Shown: piece after piece, positions 1-7,037 of the stretch
Numbering within the stretch: position 1 is the first letter of the stretch
Layout: each line of letters starts with the position of its first letter
DNA from: Oleidesulfovibrio alaskensis DSM 16109
GTDB taxonomy: Bacteria > Desulfobacterota > Desulfovibrionia > Desulfovibrionales > Desulfovibrionaceae
Direction of reading: 5' to 3'
Assembly (NCBI RefSeq): GCF_000482745.1
Contig: NZ_AXWQ01000023.1
Coordinates: forward strand, 1 to 9,322
DNA length: 9,322 nucleotides
Made by a program: the position numbers and the translations under genes
The notes under the pieces: model-generated
The model's input: only the letters and a program-made list of their open reading frames with translations
Databases searched by the model: none
What the model was told of the DNA's origin: nothing

Positions 1-109
1 GAGAAAGGACGGAAAAGCGTTTCATACACACCCCTGTTCTTCAGTTCCAGCAAGGCCGCACAAGCGCGGCGAGGGTGCGTATAGACTAGCTTTTCGGGAG
101 TTTTCCACA
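1..109. other. left edge, probable end of an unseen gene, frame undecided
   Basis: Several frames are open here and none is decisive. On the + strand, frame 1 stays open to a TAG at 82-84 and frame 3 to a TAG just after it, so either could be the tail of a gene entering from the left. On the - strand one frame runs leftward from an ATG at 132-134 off the edge (begins MHIYTRCALWKTPEKL) but has no ribosome binding site. A second - strand ATG at 23-25 has AGGGG five bases upstream. I cannot choose between them. Confidence 0.25.
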
Positions 110-134
110 ATGCACATCTAGTGTAGATATGCAT
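110..134. repeat. 25-bp near-perfect palindrome
   Basis: The arms ATGCACATCTA (110-120) and TAGATATGCAT (124-134) are inverted repeats matching at 10 of 11 positions around a GTG centre. The setting is AT-rich and apparently non-coding. The short spacer suits a dimeric repressor operator better than a terminator, and no T-run follows on either strand. No adjacent regulator gene is visible, so its role is unknown. Confidence 0.5.
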
Positions 135-190
135 AAATTTTACAGGTATAGATTTTTCTGATAGCTGGACAAACCAGACAGTTTACCCCG

Positions 191-225
191 ATTGACAACA
201 GTTAACTTGGTTTAACTTCGTCAAT
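191..225. repeat. dyad-symmetric element with two nested arm pairs
   Basis: ATTGAC (191-196) pairs with GTCAAT (220-225), and inside it GTTAAC (201-206) pairs with GTTTAAC (210-216). The nested symmetry in AT-rich intergenic DNA could be an operator or a cruciform. A consensus -35-like TTGACA falls at 192-197, but I see no -10 at the right distance, so I do not call a promoter. From 226 to 335 I see no gene or strong structure. Confidence 0.35.
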
Positions 226-335
226 TCTATTCTTACGATTTGGGAAAAGTTAAGATTTACGGCACTCCATGAATGCGTTATTTCGTTCTCAGTTTCATTT
301 TTGTCAGTGGGAACATCAGGAACATATCTGAAGCA

Positions 336-620
336 TTAAGTTTTTTTCTGTTTCGATCCCGTACTAGTGGAACGGGAACAATTGGTATCTGCAACAGCTG
401 GGTCTTCCTGCGAACTATCCTTTTCGAAACGTCGAGGAGGACCTAACTGCACGAGAGTCATCGTTGACTTCCCGGAGGGTATCACGCCTCCTTCGATGAA
501 CATGTGTGGTAAATAAGCACTTGCCGCCACAACGCCTTTTCTTGTAACGGTGTTTGATAACTTCTCCCATTTAGAAGAACGCATCACGTAATAACGAAAT
601 TCAAACAACAAAATCTCCAC
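336..620 (-). CDS. doubtful 94-aa hypothetical protein
   Basis: An open frame divergent from the triad operon, starting with GTG at 620 (62 bases from the VWA start) or ATG at 584. Neither start has a convincing ribosome binding site. I recognise no family. The C-terminal third is rich in Ser, Thr, Lys and Asp and looks disordered. There is no signal peptide, membrane segment or metal motif. It may be a decayed remnant or a chance frame. Its only supports are its length and its divergent position. Confidence 0.18.
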   Translation of the reverse strand: MEILLFEFRYYVMRSSKWEKLSNTVTRKGVVAASAYLPHMFIEGGVIPSGKSTMTLVQLGPPRRFEKDSSQEDPAVADTNCSRSTSTGSKQKKT

Positions 621-682
621 CTACCGGTGAGAGGTCATTGTCACTAAAGGCATTCTCAATAACCAATGAATAAGGTGATGAT

Positions 683-1360
683 ATGAATGATTTCGATCAA
701 CAACCATTTGGCGATGCCGAATTTGTTAATAACCCGGAACAACGCTGCCCAGTAGTTCTTCTACTGGACACATCCTATTCCATGAGCGGCGCCCCCATCT
801 CGGAACTAAACGAGGGGCTGACGACCTTACGGCAAGAGTTACTGAACGACCCGATGGCCTCCAAGCGCGTAGAATTGGCGCTGGTTACTTTCGGACCAGT
901 GGAGATCAAGTCCGACTTTGCAACAATAGATTGTTTCTGTCCCGAAGCTCTAGTTGCGAACAATGCAACCCCGATGGGCGAGGCGATTGTGACCGGGTTA
1001 AACATGCTGCGCCAACGTAAGGACCGATACCGCGAAAACGGTGTGAGATACTACCGTCCGTGGGTATTTCTGATTACCGATGGTGCCCCTACCGACAATT
1101 GGGATGAGGCCAGGCTGCGAGTTCACCAAGGCGAAGAACGTAAAGAATTCATGTTCTATGCCGTGGGAGTAGAACAGGCGGACATGGATGTGCTAGGGCA
1201 GATAGCCACCCGCCAGCCGTTAAAACTTAAGGGACTGGCCTTTAAAGAACTTTTCAAGTGGTTGTCCAGTTCCTTAAGCGCAGTTTCGCAGTCCAATCCT
1301 GGTGATGCCGTTCCGCTCAAAAACCCGACCGCCCCAGATGGCTGGGCTGTGGTAGAGTAA
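683..1360 (+). CDS. TerY-like von Willebrand factor A domain protein
   Basis: A 225-aa cytoplasmic protein that is almost entirely one VWA domain (about residues 20-200). The metal-ion-dependent adhesion site is complete: DTSYS at 29-33 (DxSxS), Thr96 in NATPMGE, and Asp133 in ITDGAPTD. Such domains bind a divalent cation and a protein partner. The TerY family serves in metal and tellurite stress systems and is proposed to assemble or be regulated by the phosphatase and kinase encoded with it. There is no signal peptide or membrane segment. AAGGTGAT lies just upstream of the ATG and fixes the start. It is the first gene of a three-gene operon, with the phosphatase starting 3 bases after its stop. 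The VWA assignment is firm; the role in a phosphorylation triad is inferred from context. Confidence 0.93.
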   Translation: MNDFDQQPFGDAEFVNNPEQRCPVVLLLDTSYSMSGAPISELNEGLTTLRQELLNDPMASKRVELALVTFGPVEIKSDFATIDCFCPEALVANNATPMGEAIVTGLNMLRQRKDRYRENGVRYYRPWVFLITDGAPTDNWDEARLRVHQGEERKEFMFYAVGVEQADMDVLGQIATRQPLKLKGLAFKELFKWLSSSLSAVSQSNPGDAVPLKNPTAPDGWAVVE

Positions 1361-1363
1361 GCC

Positions 1364-2110
1364 GTGGCCTGGCGGTGGGCGTCCGCGTCCGTAATTGGCA
1401 CATCTCACATTCAAAATGGAACCAGGCTACAAGATGCCTGTTTTGTTTCGACTGTGGGTAATGGTTGTCTTTTCGCTATCGTTTCGGATGGTGCTGGAAG
1501 TGCCCAATTTGGTGCATACGGGGCTTGGCTTACCTGCCGGTTCCTCTCTGTTCGATTTCGGGAACGGATGCGAGAGGACTCAGATTTGCCGACTGACGAA
1601 GAATTGGTGAATTGGATTGAGGAGCTTCGCAACCGAATTTCTGGAATAGCAACGCGGCGAGAAAGTACCCCTCGGCAATTCGCTGCGACTTTAGCCGCAA
1701 TCACCGTCACACCGAATGAAGTGCTCACGTTGCATGTTGGCGATAGCGCTATTGTAGGAAGAAATAATGGGAAATGGGAGGTACTTTGTTGGCCCGAGAA
1801 CGGCGAGTATGCATCCAGCACCTACTTTGTCACCGATTATCCAGAACCACGCTTGAACATAAACCGCTACCAGTATGAACACGATGCCTTCGCGCTGTTT
1901 TCTGATGGGGTTGGTGATCTAGCGTTGTCTCAGCTAGAGCAATCTGCGCACGCCCCGTTCTTCGACCCGATGTTCCGCCCGGTTGATTCTGCATTGGGTG
2001 AAGGTCGCCTTGTTGATCTTTCGGCCAAGCTGGCAGCATATCTTTCCGGTCCATCAGTATGCGAACGCACCGACGATGACAAAACGCTAATCCTCATTTC
2101 CGAGATATAA
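1364..2110 (+). CDS. PP2C-type serine/threonine protein phosphatase
   Basis: A 248-aa protein spanning one PP2C domain, expected to remove phosphate from Ser/Thr residues using two bound metal ions. Visible motifs are SDGAGSA at 41-47 (first metal-binding Asp), GDS at 126-128, SDG at 180-182 and the late acidic motif TDDDKT at 236-241. The N-terminal WRWASASVIGTSH and QDA segments are typical of the stand-alone PP2C group paired with TerY proteins. GTG is chosen as start because the conserved N-terminus begins right there. The gene follows the VWA stop by 3 bases with only a weak ribosome binding site, so translational coupling is likely. The kinase starts 2 bases after its stop. The likely substrates are the partner kinase, the VWA protein or shared targets (inference). 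Confidence 0.93.
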   Translation: MAWRWASASVIGTSHIQNGTRLQDACFVSTVGNGCLFAIVSDGAGSAQFGAYGAWLTCRFLSVRFRERMREDSDLPTDEELVNWIEELRNRISGIATRRESTPRQFAATLAAITVTPNEVLTLHVGDSAIVGRNNGKWEVLCWPENGEYASSTYFVTDYPEPRLNINRYQYEHDAFALFSDGVGDLALSQLEQSAHAPFFDPMFRPVDSALGEGRLVDLSAKLAAYLSGPSVCERTDDDKTLILISEI

Positions 2111-2112
2111 TC

Positions 2113-4266
2113 GTGCAGGAAATCGTTATCGGAAAAGATCGGGTTTCGGTTGCCGAACAGGTCGGCAAGGGCGGCGAAGGTTCAGTCTACGCCATCAAGG
2201 GGCGCTCTGGACAAGTCGCCAAAATTTACAACACCGGCTTGCGTACCAAGAGGGAAGAGAAGGTGCGGGCGATGGTGGGTCAAGGCCTAGCCTCCAAGAC
2301 CGACCTTATTGCTTATCCCCGTGAAGTGGTGACAGACCTTCGCGGCAACTTCCTGGGTTTTGTCATGCGCTTTGTGTCGGGCTATCGTCCGCTACATGAA
2401 CTTTACAGCCCGAAATCTCGGCAGCAGTATTTTCCGAAGGCGGACTATCGATTCATAGTCCGCGCCGCGCTGAATGTCGCACGCGCAGTTGGAAAAGTAC
2501 ATCAGACAGGGTGTGTCATCGGAGATCTGAACCATTCTGGGGTACTTGTGGCGCAAGATGCGACAGTTGCCCTAATTGACGCTGACAGCTTCCAATTCAG
2601 CCTGAACGGCAAGTCCTATCCCTGTTTTGTTGGTGTTCCTGAATTCACTCCACCAGAATTACACGGAAAAAACCTCGCGTCTATCCAACGAACCATAGAG
2701 CACGACAACTTTGGCCTGGCGGTGGCCATCTTCCATCTTCTGTTCATGGGCCGTCACCCTTACGCCGGGCGTTACAACGGCCCAGACATTTCCATGGGCG
2801 ATGCTATTGCCCAAAACCGATTTGCCTTTTCGCTGACCCGCCAAGCCGCGACGCAAACTACCCCGCCTCCAGGGGCTTTAACGCTCGATGTATTCCACGA
2901 TGCTATCGTCCACGGATTTGAGAACGCATTTGGGCTTAATCCAAGAACACGCCCCAACGCGCGGGACTGGATACAAGCCTTGAGCAATCTAGAAGGTTTG
3001 CTGAGTCACTGTAGCAAGGTCAAGACACACTATTTCCCTAGCAATACAGGGGGCTGCGTTTGGTGCAAACTAGCAGCTAACAGTGGTGTTGACATGTTCC
3101 CGGATTTAAATTTTGTCACGCCCAACATCACAAACGATACACGTGGTACGGAACAGGCAATCAGAGAAATTTTGGCGTTTCGTTTTCCAACAGTAACAGA
3201 CTTGCTTCCCGTCGCTGCTACGCCACGTGGAGCCAGTAAAGCTTTACAGGAAGCTAGGAGCGAAAAACAAGGGAGCGCCTTGTTCGGTTTGCTTTTGATA
3301 GGCGGTGCAGTCGCAGGTATCCTCACCTTTGCCCCAGCATGGCTTTTCTGGATTTTGCTGACAATCGGAGGATGGAGCCTCTTCTCTGAACGTAAAGTTG
3401 AATCCGGCCCGTTCCTGCGGGCCTTCAAAGACGCCGATGAACAGGTTCAACGAGAGCTTAATGCCTTTGTTCAGCGTAACGGCATGACCGAGGTTGTGAA
3501 GGTTCGTGGCGATTTGGACATCGCTATTGCGACCTATAAAGGTCATGATGATGCTCTTGCTCGCGAACTTATGGTGATGAAATCTAATCGGGAGTCACGT
3601 CAGCGACAAGCCTATCTCGACCGCTTTCCCATCCGCAGTGCGAACATTTCTGGCATCGGCCCTGCGAAAACCGCGACGTTAGTTTCCTTTGGAATCGAAA
3701 CTGCTGCTGATGTGAACCTATCTGCCGTGCTACGGGTGCCAGGTTTCGGCAAGGTAATGTCTAATAGGCTTGTGGCATGGCGACGGAAGCTTGAGTCCCA
3801 GTTCCGATATAATCCAGCACCGAACTCTCAAGACGTTGCCGACGAAAAAATGCTGCGCGGACGTTTTGCGGCGGAAAAAGCAAAGTTAGAAGCAACGATC
3901 CGCAACGGGCTGGGAGCGCTGAGGAACGCCAAGGCCAGCCTTGATGCACTTCCTGTCAAAGCCAGCCACGACCAGACGCTTAAGAACGCTCTTGCAGTTC
4001 GCATGCAAGCCGAACAAGACTTGCGTGAGCTTGGCGTGCCGGTTCCCGCTTCAACCGTTACACTAGCGGTTACGTCCCCGAAACCCGCTCCGCAGGCCCC
4101 CGGCGCTCCCCGCCTCACCTCTCCCCCACACACACGCATAAGTACAACGTCTGGTATTCCAGTCTGTCCAAATTGCGGCTCTTCAATGCGGCGACGTTCC
4201 GGGCGCTACGGCAAGTTTTGGGGTTGCTCACGGTATCCAGCGTGCACGGGAACGCGAAATATTTAA
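2113..4266 (+). CDS. multidomain Ser/Thr kinase with membrane hairpin, HhH and zinc-finger DNA-binding tail
   Basis: A 717-aa protein with an N-terminal protein-kinase fold (about 10-290): glycine loop GKGGEGSV (18-25), ATP-site lysine in VAKIY (Lys37), catalytic-loop GDLNHSG (137-143) with Asp138, metal-binding DADSF (156-160) and PEFTPPEL (176-183). Gly143 stands where a canonical kinase has the Mg-binding Asn. Next come a Cys/His knuckle (Cys300, His306, Cys315, Cys318), two adjacent hydrophobic segments (about 389-424) that form a membrane hairpin, coiled-coil helices, a helix-hairpin-helix region (about 510-557: SGIGPAKT, VPGFGK), a Pro-rich linker (about 655-675) and a C4 zinc finger of topoisomerase type (Cys685, 688, 705, 711). 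The known TerY-P triad kinases carry such tails, linking phosphorylation to DNA handling. GTG start, 2 bases after the phosphatase stop. A membrane hairpin plus DNA-binding modules suggests tethering near the inner membrane (inference). Confidence 0.92.
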   Translation: MQEIVIGKDRVSVAEQVGKGGEGSVYAIKGRSGQVAKIYNTGLRTKREEKVRAMVGQGLASKTDLIAYPREVVTDLRGNFLGFVMRFVSGYRPLHELYSPKSRQQYFPKADYRFIVRAALNVARAVGKVHQTGCVIGDLNHSGVLVAQDATVALIDADSFQFSLNGKSYPCFVGVPEFTPPELHGKNLASIQRTIEHDNFGLAVAIFHLLFMGRHPYAGRYNGPDISMGDAIAQNRFAFSLTRQAATQTTPPPGALTLDVFHDAIVHGFENAFGLNPRTRPNARDWIQALSNLEGLLSHCSKVKTHYFPSNTGGCVWCKLAANSGVDMFPDLNFVTPNITNDTRGTEQAIREILAFRFPTVTDLLPVAATPRGASKALQEARSEKQGSALFGLLLIGGAVAGILTFAPAWLFWILLTIGGWSLFSERKVESGPFLRAFKDADEQVQRELNAFVQRNGMTEVVKVRGDLDIAIATYKGHDDALARELMVMKSNRESRQRQAYLDRFPIRSANISGIGPAKTATLVSFGIETAADVNLSAVLRVPGFGKVMSNRLVAWRRKLESQFRYNPAPNSQDVADEKMLRGRFAAEKAKLEATIRNGLGALRNAKASLDALPVKASHDQTLKNALAVRMQAEQDLRELGVPVPASTVTLAVTSPKPAPQAPGAPRLTSPPHTRISTTSGIPVCPNCGSSMRRRSGRYGKFWGCSRYPACTGTRNI

Positions 4267-4575
4267 TGTGTGGGCAAGACGCTCGGTGAGCGGTGGAAGA
4301 CAAGAGACACTTCTCGACGCCCCTCCCGTGTCGCAGAAAATATTTTGTCATAACATTACATGGAAAAGCCTACTGCAGTTTCGCCGTCGAATGGTAATCA
4401 AATACATACTACCTGCAAAAGGCTTCCATGCGCTGCGTGATGATCTGTGTTGCTTTGTCTGGCTTAGAGGTCAGTATGCCAGAAAACTCGACTTTTAACC
4501 TGTGTCACCTTAGGGGAAGCTTACGATGCTATCGAAGCTATAGACTACCATATAAAATCACAAAAAGGAGAGAGT
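4267..4575. other. 309-base gap between triad and restriction-modification block
   Basis: I see no convincing gene. A 76-codon + strand frame (GTG at 4268 to 4498) lacks a ribosome binding site and family resemblance, and I reject it. The gap holds a large imperfect inverted repeat (4360-4429), a small hairpin with arms TCTGGC (4458-4463) and GCCAGA (4478-4483), and an AT-rich stretch before the next gene with TATAGACTA (4539-4547) and TATAAAAT (4551-4558). The AT-rich stretch probably contains the promoter of the small gene at 4576, but no good -35 is spaced to it. No classic T-tract terminator follows the kinase gene. Confidence 0.5.
4360..4429. repeat. long imperfect inverted repeat
   Basis: The left arm 4360-4378 begins ATGGAAAAGCCT and ends TGCAG. 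The right arm 4413-4429 begins CTGCA and ends AGGCTTCCAT. They pair over most of their length, with a two-base bulge and a two-base mismatch, around a 34-base spacer. No T-run follows, so it is not a simple terminator. It could be a structured 3' untranslated region of the triad mRNA or a remnant of a small non-autonomous element. I see no flanking target duplication. Confidence 0.45.
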
Positions 4576-4842
4576 ATGGCTATTTGTAACAAAAACCATA
4601 GGTACAATCCGCAATTCGACGAACTAAGCCCTGCGCAGGGCGGTGACGGAAGGCACAAATGTGCAGGTTGTGCATATGACCAAGGGCGTGATGATGGTAA
4701 AGAAGGTCGCAATGCCAACTGCAACCCAGACTCCTTACCGGAAAGCCAAGCAGGGACAATCCGGCATAAAAATGTCAATGAAGCATACGCTCTTGGCTAT
4801 CAACATGGGGTAGCTGAACGAGGCAACACAAAAAAAGCTTAG
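4576..4842 (+). CDS. small Cys-containing protein convergent with the nuclease gene
   Basis: An 88-aa hydrophilic protein with a strong ribosome binding site (AAGGAG, 5 bases before ATG), so very likely a real gene. I recognise no named family. It has Cys4 and His8 near the N-terminus, a CAGC pair (Cys29, Cys32), Cys49, a conserved-looking SLPESQAGTIRHK stretch (53-65), and two similar short segments, YDQGRDDG and YALGYQHG. The Cys/His spacing could form a small zinc site (inference). No HTH of the controller (C) protein type is seen. Its stop overlaps the nuclease stop by 3 bases (4839-4842 region), and its apparent terminator lies inside the nuclease gene. It may be an accessory or regulator of the restriction module, or only a passenger. 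Confidence 0.75.
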   Translation: MAICNKNHRYNPQFDELSPAQGGDGRHKCAGCAYDQGRDDGKEGRNANCNPDSLPESQAGTIRHKNVNEAYALGYQHGVAERGNTKKA

Positions 4843-6125
4843 TGTATCAACCCTAACACCCAGTTACACCAACTGAGGACAGTAGACGCTCTTCTGCGGT
4901 ATGTGGACTCGCTGTCTATATTATTCAGCCGTGACGACTTCATCACATCAACGACCTCCTCCTTGCTGGGGAGGTCTGCTTTTTTTAGATACAAAAGTAG
5001 TGTCTTAGCAAAAACTTCATGACAAACAATAGCCCTTACAAAGGCAAGCTGACGCTGCTTATGTTTCAAGCCAAACAGTTTTCGGCCTTGTTCTGTTAAA
5101 AAGTACGTCACACCGGCTGAGGTCTGCTCTTTATTGATAAAACCAAGATAGGCACCTGCAGAAGTGTAATACTGTGTTTGCCGTGGGGTGAAGTCATATG
5201 TTGTGGTGGTTTCATCCTTACTGAGGGACTGATTATCGTAAAGCAACTCACAAAGATTGATAATACGCTCAAATGAATCTGCTTGAGGAAAAGGGTATTC
5301 CTTGGGTTCATCTACATACTTCGTTTGATTTATTGCTGTCTGGATATCATCTAAAGATATGTCCTGCTCTTCTAAGCAATATTTCCTCTGCTTCACAAGG
5401 CGAATTGAATTGTATACAGCAGAATCATCAAATGCATATTCATACAAATGAAAAATACCATTTGTATATACTAAGAATACAGGACACACTTCTTTATATA
5501 TCCTACCAGTCCAAAGAGCATACGGATAATAAAGCTGGCGAATAATAAAGTCGTTGGAAATTGAGTTCTTTGCTTCAATTAAAGCAAGCTTGCTTGCCCC
5601 TTCATACCCCGCATCGATTTCAACCTGAGAGTTACTCACATCAAGTTGATAACTAGAGAAATCATTTGCCGCTCGAACATTAAAAGAAAAATCGCCAGAA
5701 CTCATGCGCCCGCTAATCGTAGGGAACATCATTTCTTCGCCAAGGAAGTCCTGAATAATCCCAGAACTATATGCACAATTAAGCGCAACAGCTTCACTAG
5801 AGATGTTTCCGGGTTGAATGCTTTCAATCACTTCAGGGAAGTTCACATATTCGACGGGAACAGAGTCACTATCTTCAAAAGGGTAATACGCTGCAAAACG
5901 GCCTAGAGCATATTGCCCTCGTGATACTGGTAAAATAGTGATGTCGTTCCGGCGAAAGATCTTGGGCAAGTTGTTTTCGTGGTCAAACTTCGCCATCAGG
6001 CGAGCCTCTCGGTACCTATTTATTTCCTCAGATCTTATGTAAAAGACACCATCGGTATCGATCCTCTCAAGAATTTTATGTTCTGCAAACAATTTTTCCC
6101 AAGCAACATCATTCTTCGTGCACAT
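4839..6125 (-). CDS. type II restriction endonuclease, PD-(D/E)XK fold
   Basis: A 428-aa protein, the partner of the methyltransferase encoded 7 bases upstream. The probable nuclease core is about 155-230: Glu169 and Asp171 in VEIDAGYEG, then EAK (184-186) at the end of a hydrophobic strand, and the following helix FIIRQLYYPY (193-202), an arrangement typical of restriction-type PD-(D/E)XK enzymes. The C-terminal part (about 310-425; TPRQTQYY, YFLTEQGRKLFGL) resembles a winged helix and may read DNA. It should cut unmodified DNA at the methyltransferase's site. Because Dam/DpnM-type enzymes mostly methylate GATC, GATC is the likely target and a GATATC-type site is an alternative. AGGT at the methyltransferase stop serves as a weak ribosome binding site, so coupled translation could keep the nuclease low. 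Codons are AT-rich compared with block 1. Confidence 0.82.
   Translation of the reverse strand: MCTKNDVAWEKLFAEHKILERIDTDGVFYIRSEEINRYREARLMAKFDHENNLPKIFRRNDITILPVSRGQYALGRFAAYYPFEDSDSVPVEYVNFPEVIESIQPGNISSEAVALNCAYSSGIIQDFLGEEMMFPTISGRMSSGDFSFNVRAANDFSSYQLDVSNSQVEIDAGYEGASKLALIEAKNSISNDFIIRQLYYPYALWTGRIYKEVCPVFLVYTNGIFHLYEYAFDDSAVYNSIRLVKQRKYCLEEQDISLDDIQTAINQTKYVDEPKEYPFPQADSFERIINLCELLYDNQSLSKDETTTTYDFTPRQTQYYTSAGAYLGFINKEQTSAGVTYFLTEQGRKLFGLKHKQRQLAFVRAIVCHEVFAKTLLLYLKKADLPSKEEVVDVMKSSRLNNIDSESTYRRRASTVLSWCNWVLGLIH
4953..4986 (+). terminator. intrinsic terminator inside the nuclease gene
   Basis: GACCTCC (4953-4959) pairs with GGAGGTC (4970-4976) around a 10-base loop, followed by TGC and seven T (4980-4986). 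This is a good intrinsic terminator for + strand transcription, about 110 bases after the small gene's stop. It lies within the codons for KKADLPSKEEVVD of the nuclease on the opposite strand, so the + transcript would overlap the nuclease mRNA 3' end by roughly 145 bases. Confidence 0.6.
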
Positions 6126-6132
6126 AGCTTAC

Positions 6133-6969
6133 CTAGTTCTTTATCAACAGCTCCGCCACATCACCACGGCTATCAGCTCTTGAATTGATCGCCCGCTTTG
6201 CTTTCACAGGAATGACTTCGTAATCCCTGTATAATTCTTTAATGAATCGTGTGTCTGAGTTGGAAAGTAAAAATTTTGTTCCTTTTTTATTTAGCGCGTC
6301 ACAAACGGCCTTTAAGCGCTCCTGCTCACTTCGGTCAAATCCACCCTTTGCGTAACCTGTAAAATTAGCACTACTTGAAACAGGATCGTAAGGAGGATCC
6401 AAGTACACGAAGTCCCCTCTTCCTGCAGATGCTAGAACTTCTTCAAAATCGGAGTTAAATATTTCAACATTGTTTTTTGAAAGATAGCTAGAAACAGCTT
6501 TGATATTTACTTCATTTACGATGTTTGGGTTTTTATACTTCCCAAAAGGCGCATTGAATTCGCCGGAATTATTCACTCTAAATAAACCATTAAAACAAGT
6601 TTTATTCAGAAAAATAATTCGAGAGGCGCGTTCTACGTCTGAAAGACGTGAGTAGACTTGCATGTCCCTATCTAGTGCACGGACTTCATAAAAATAGTCT
6701 TTCTCATTTCGATGTTTTTTTAAATCTTCAATTAACGCACAAGATCTGTCTCTAATTATTTTATATAAATTAATCAGTTCTCCATTAACGTCATTAATAA
6801 CTGCCTTCTTGGGCTGTAAGTGGAAAAGAACAGCTCCGCCGCCAATAAATGGCTCAAAATAGCGATCAAATTTTTTGGGAATATATTTTTCTATGCTGGG
6901 TAATAGCTGCCGCTTTCCACCAACCCATTTAACGACAGGTGCTACCAACTTATTCTTTCTAATAGCCAT
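6133..6969 (-). CDS. DNA adenine-N6 methyltransferase, Dam/DpnM family
   Basis: A 278-aa, full-length enzyme of the alpha-class D12 family that transfers methyl from S-adenosylmethionine to adenine N6. Motifs in order are KWVGGKRQL (14-22), FEPFIGGGAV (38-47, SAM binding), Asp60 in the acidic IND segment, LNKTCFNGLFR (121-131) with the NSGEFNAPFG recognition-region segment (134-143), and catalytic DPPY (191-194). The C-terminus RAINSRADSRGDVAELLI is typical of DpnM-like enzymes. The likely target is GATC; EcoRV-type GATATC cannot be excluded. The ATG has GGGAG at 6976-6980 and a promoter at 7038-7065. Being first in the operon fits the need to modify host DNA before the nuclease is made. The neighbouring nuclease argues for restriction rather than orphan Dam function. 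Confidence 0.95.
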   Translation of the reverse strand: MAIRKNKLVAPVVKWVGGKRQLLPSIEKYIPKKFDRYFEPFIGGGAVLFHLQPKKAVINDVNGELINLYKIIRDRSCALIEDLKKHRNEKDYFYEVRALDRDMQVYSRLSDVERASRIIFLNKTCFNGLFRVNNSGEFNAPFGKYKNPNIVNEVNIKAVSSYLSKNNVEIFNSDFEEVLASAGRGDFVYLDPPYDPVSSSANFTGYAKGGFDRSEQERLKAVCDALNKKGTKFLLSNSDTRFIKELYRDYEVIPVKAKRAINSRADSRGDVAELLIKN

Positions 6970-7037
6970 ACACTTCTCCCAATTCTCTAACTATCAACCG
7001 GCTTCGTCTCATGACCCAGTGGTAGCAATTCGCTGCT

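Noticed and set aside
310..325. GGAACAT direct repeats
   Set aside because: Two 7-base copies in low-complexity AT-rich DNA; not distinguishable from chance and not linked to a promoter.
356..377. TCCCGT/ACGGGA hairpin as a terminator
   Set aside because: A 6-bp stem with a 9-base loop and no following T-run on either strand; the nearby T-run lies on the wrong side.
4268..4498. 76-codon + strand frame directly after the kinase gene
   Set aside because: GTG start without a ribosome binding site, no family resemblance, and it spans an inverted repeat, as non-coding DNA would.
4542..4575. Confident sigma70 promoter for the small gene
   Set aside because: TATAAAAT at 4551 is a good -10, but no -35 lies 16-18 bases upstream, and the predicted start would fall almost on the ribosome binding site.
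4576..4842. Small gene as a restriction controller (C) protein
   Set aside because: C proteins are HTH proteins of similar size, but no HTH pattern is visible. The Cys/His content and the convergent orientation also do not fit.
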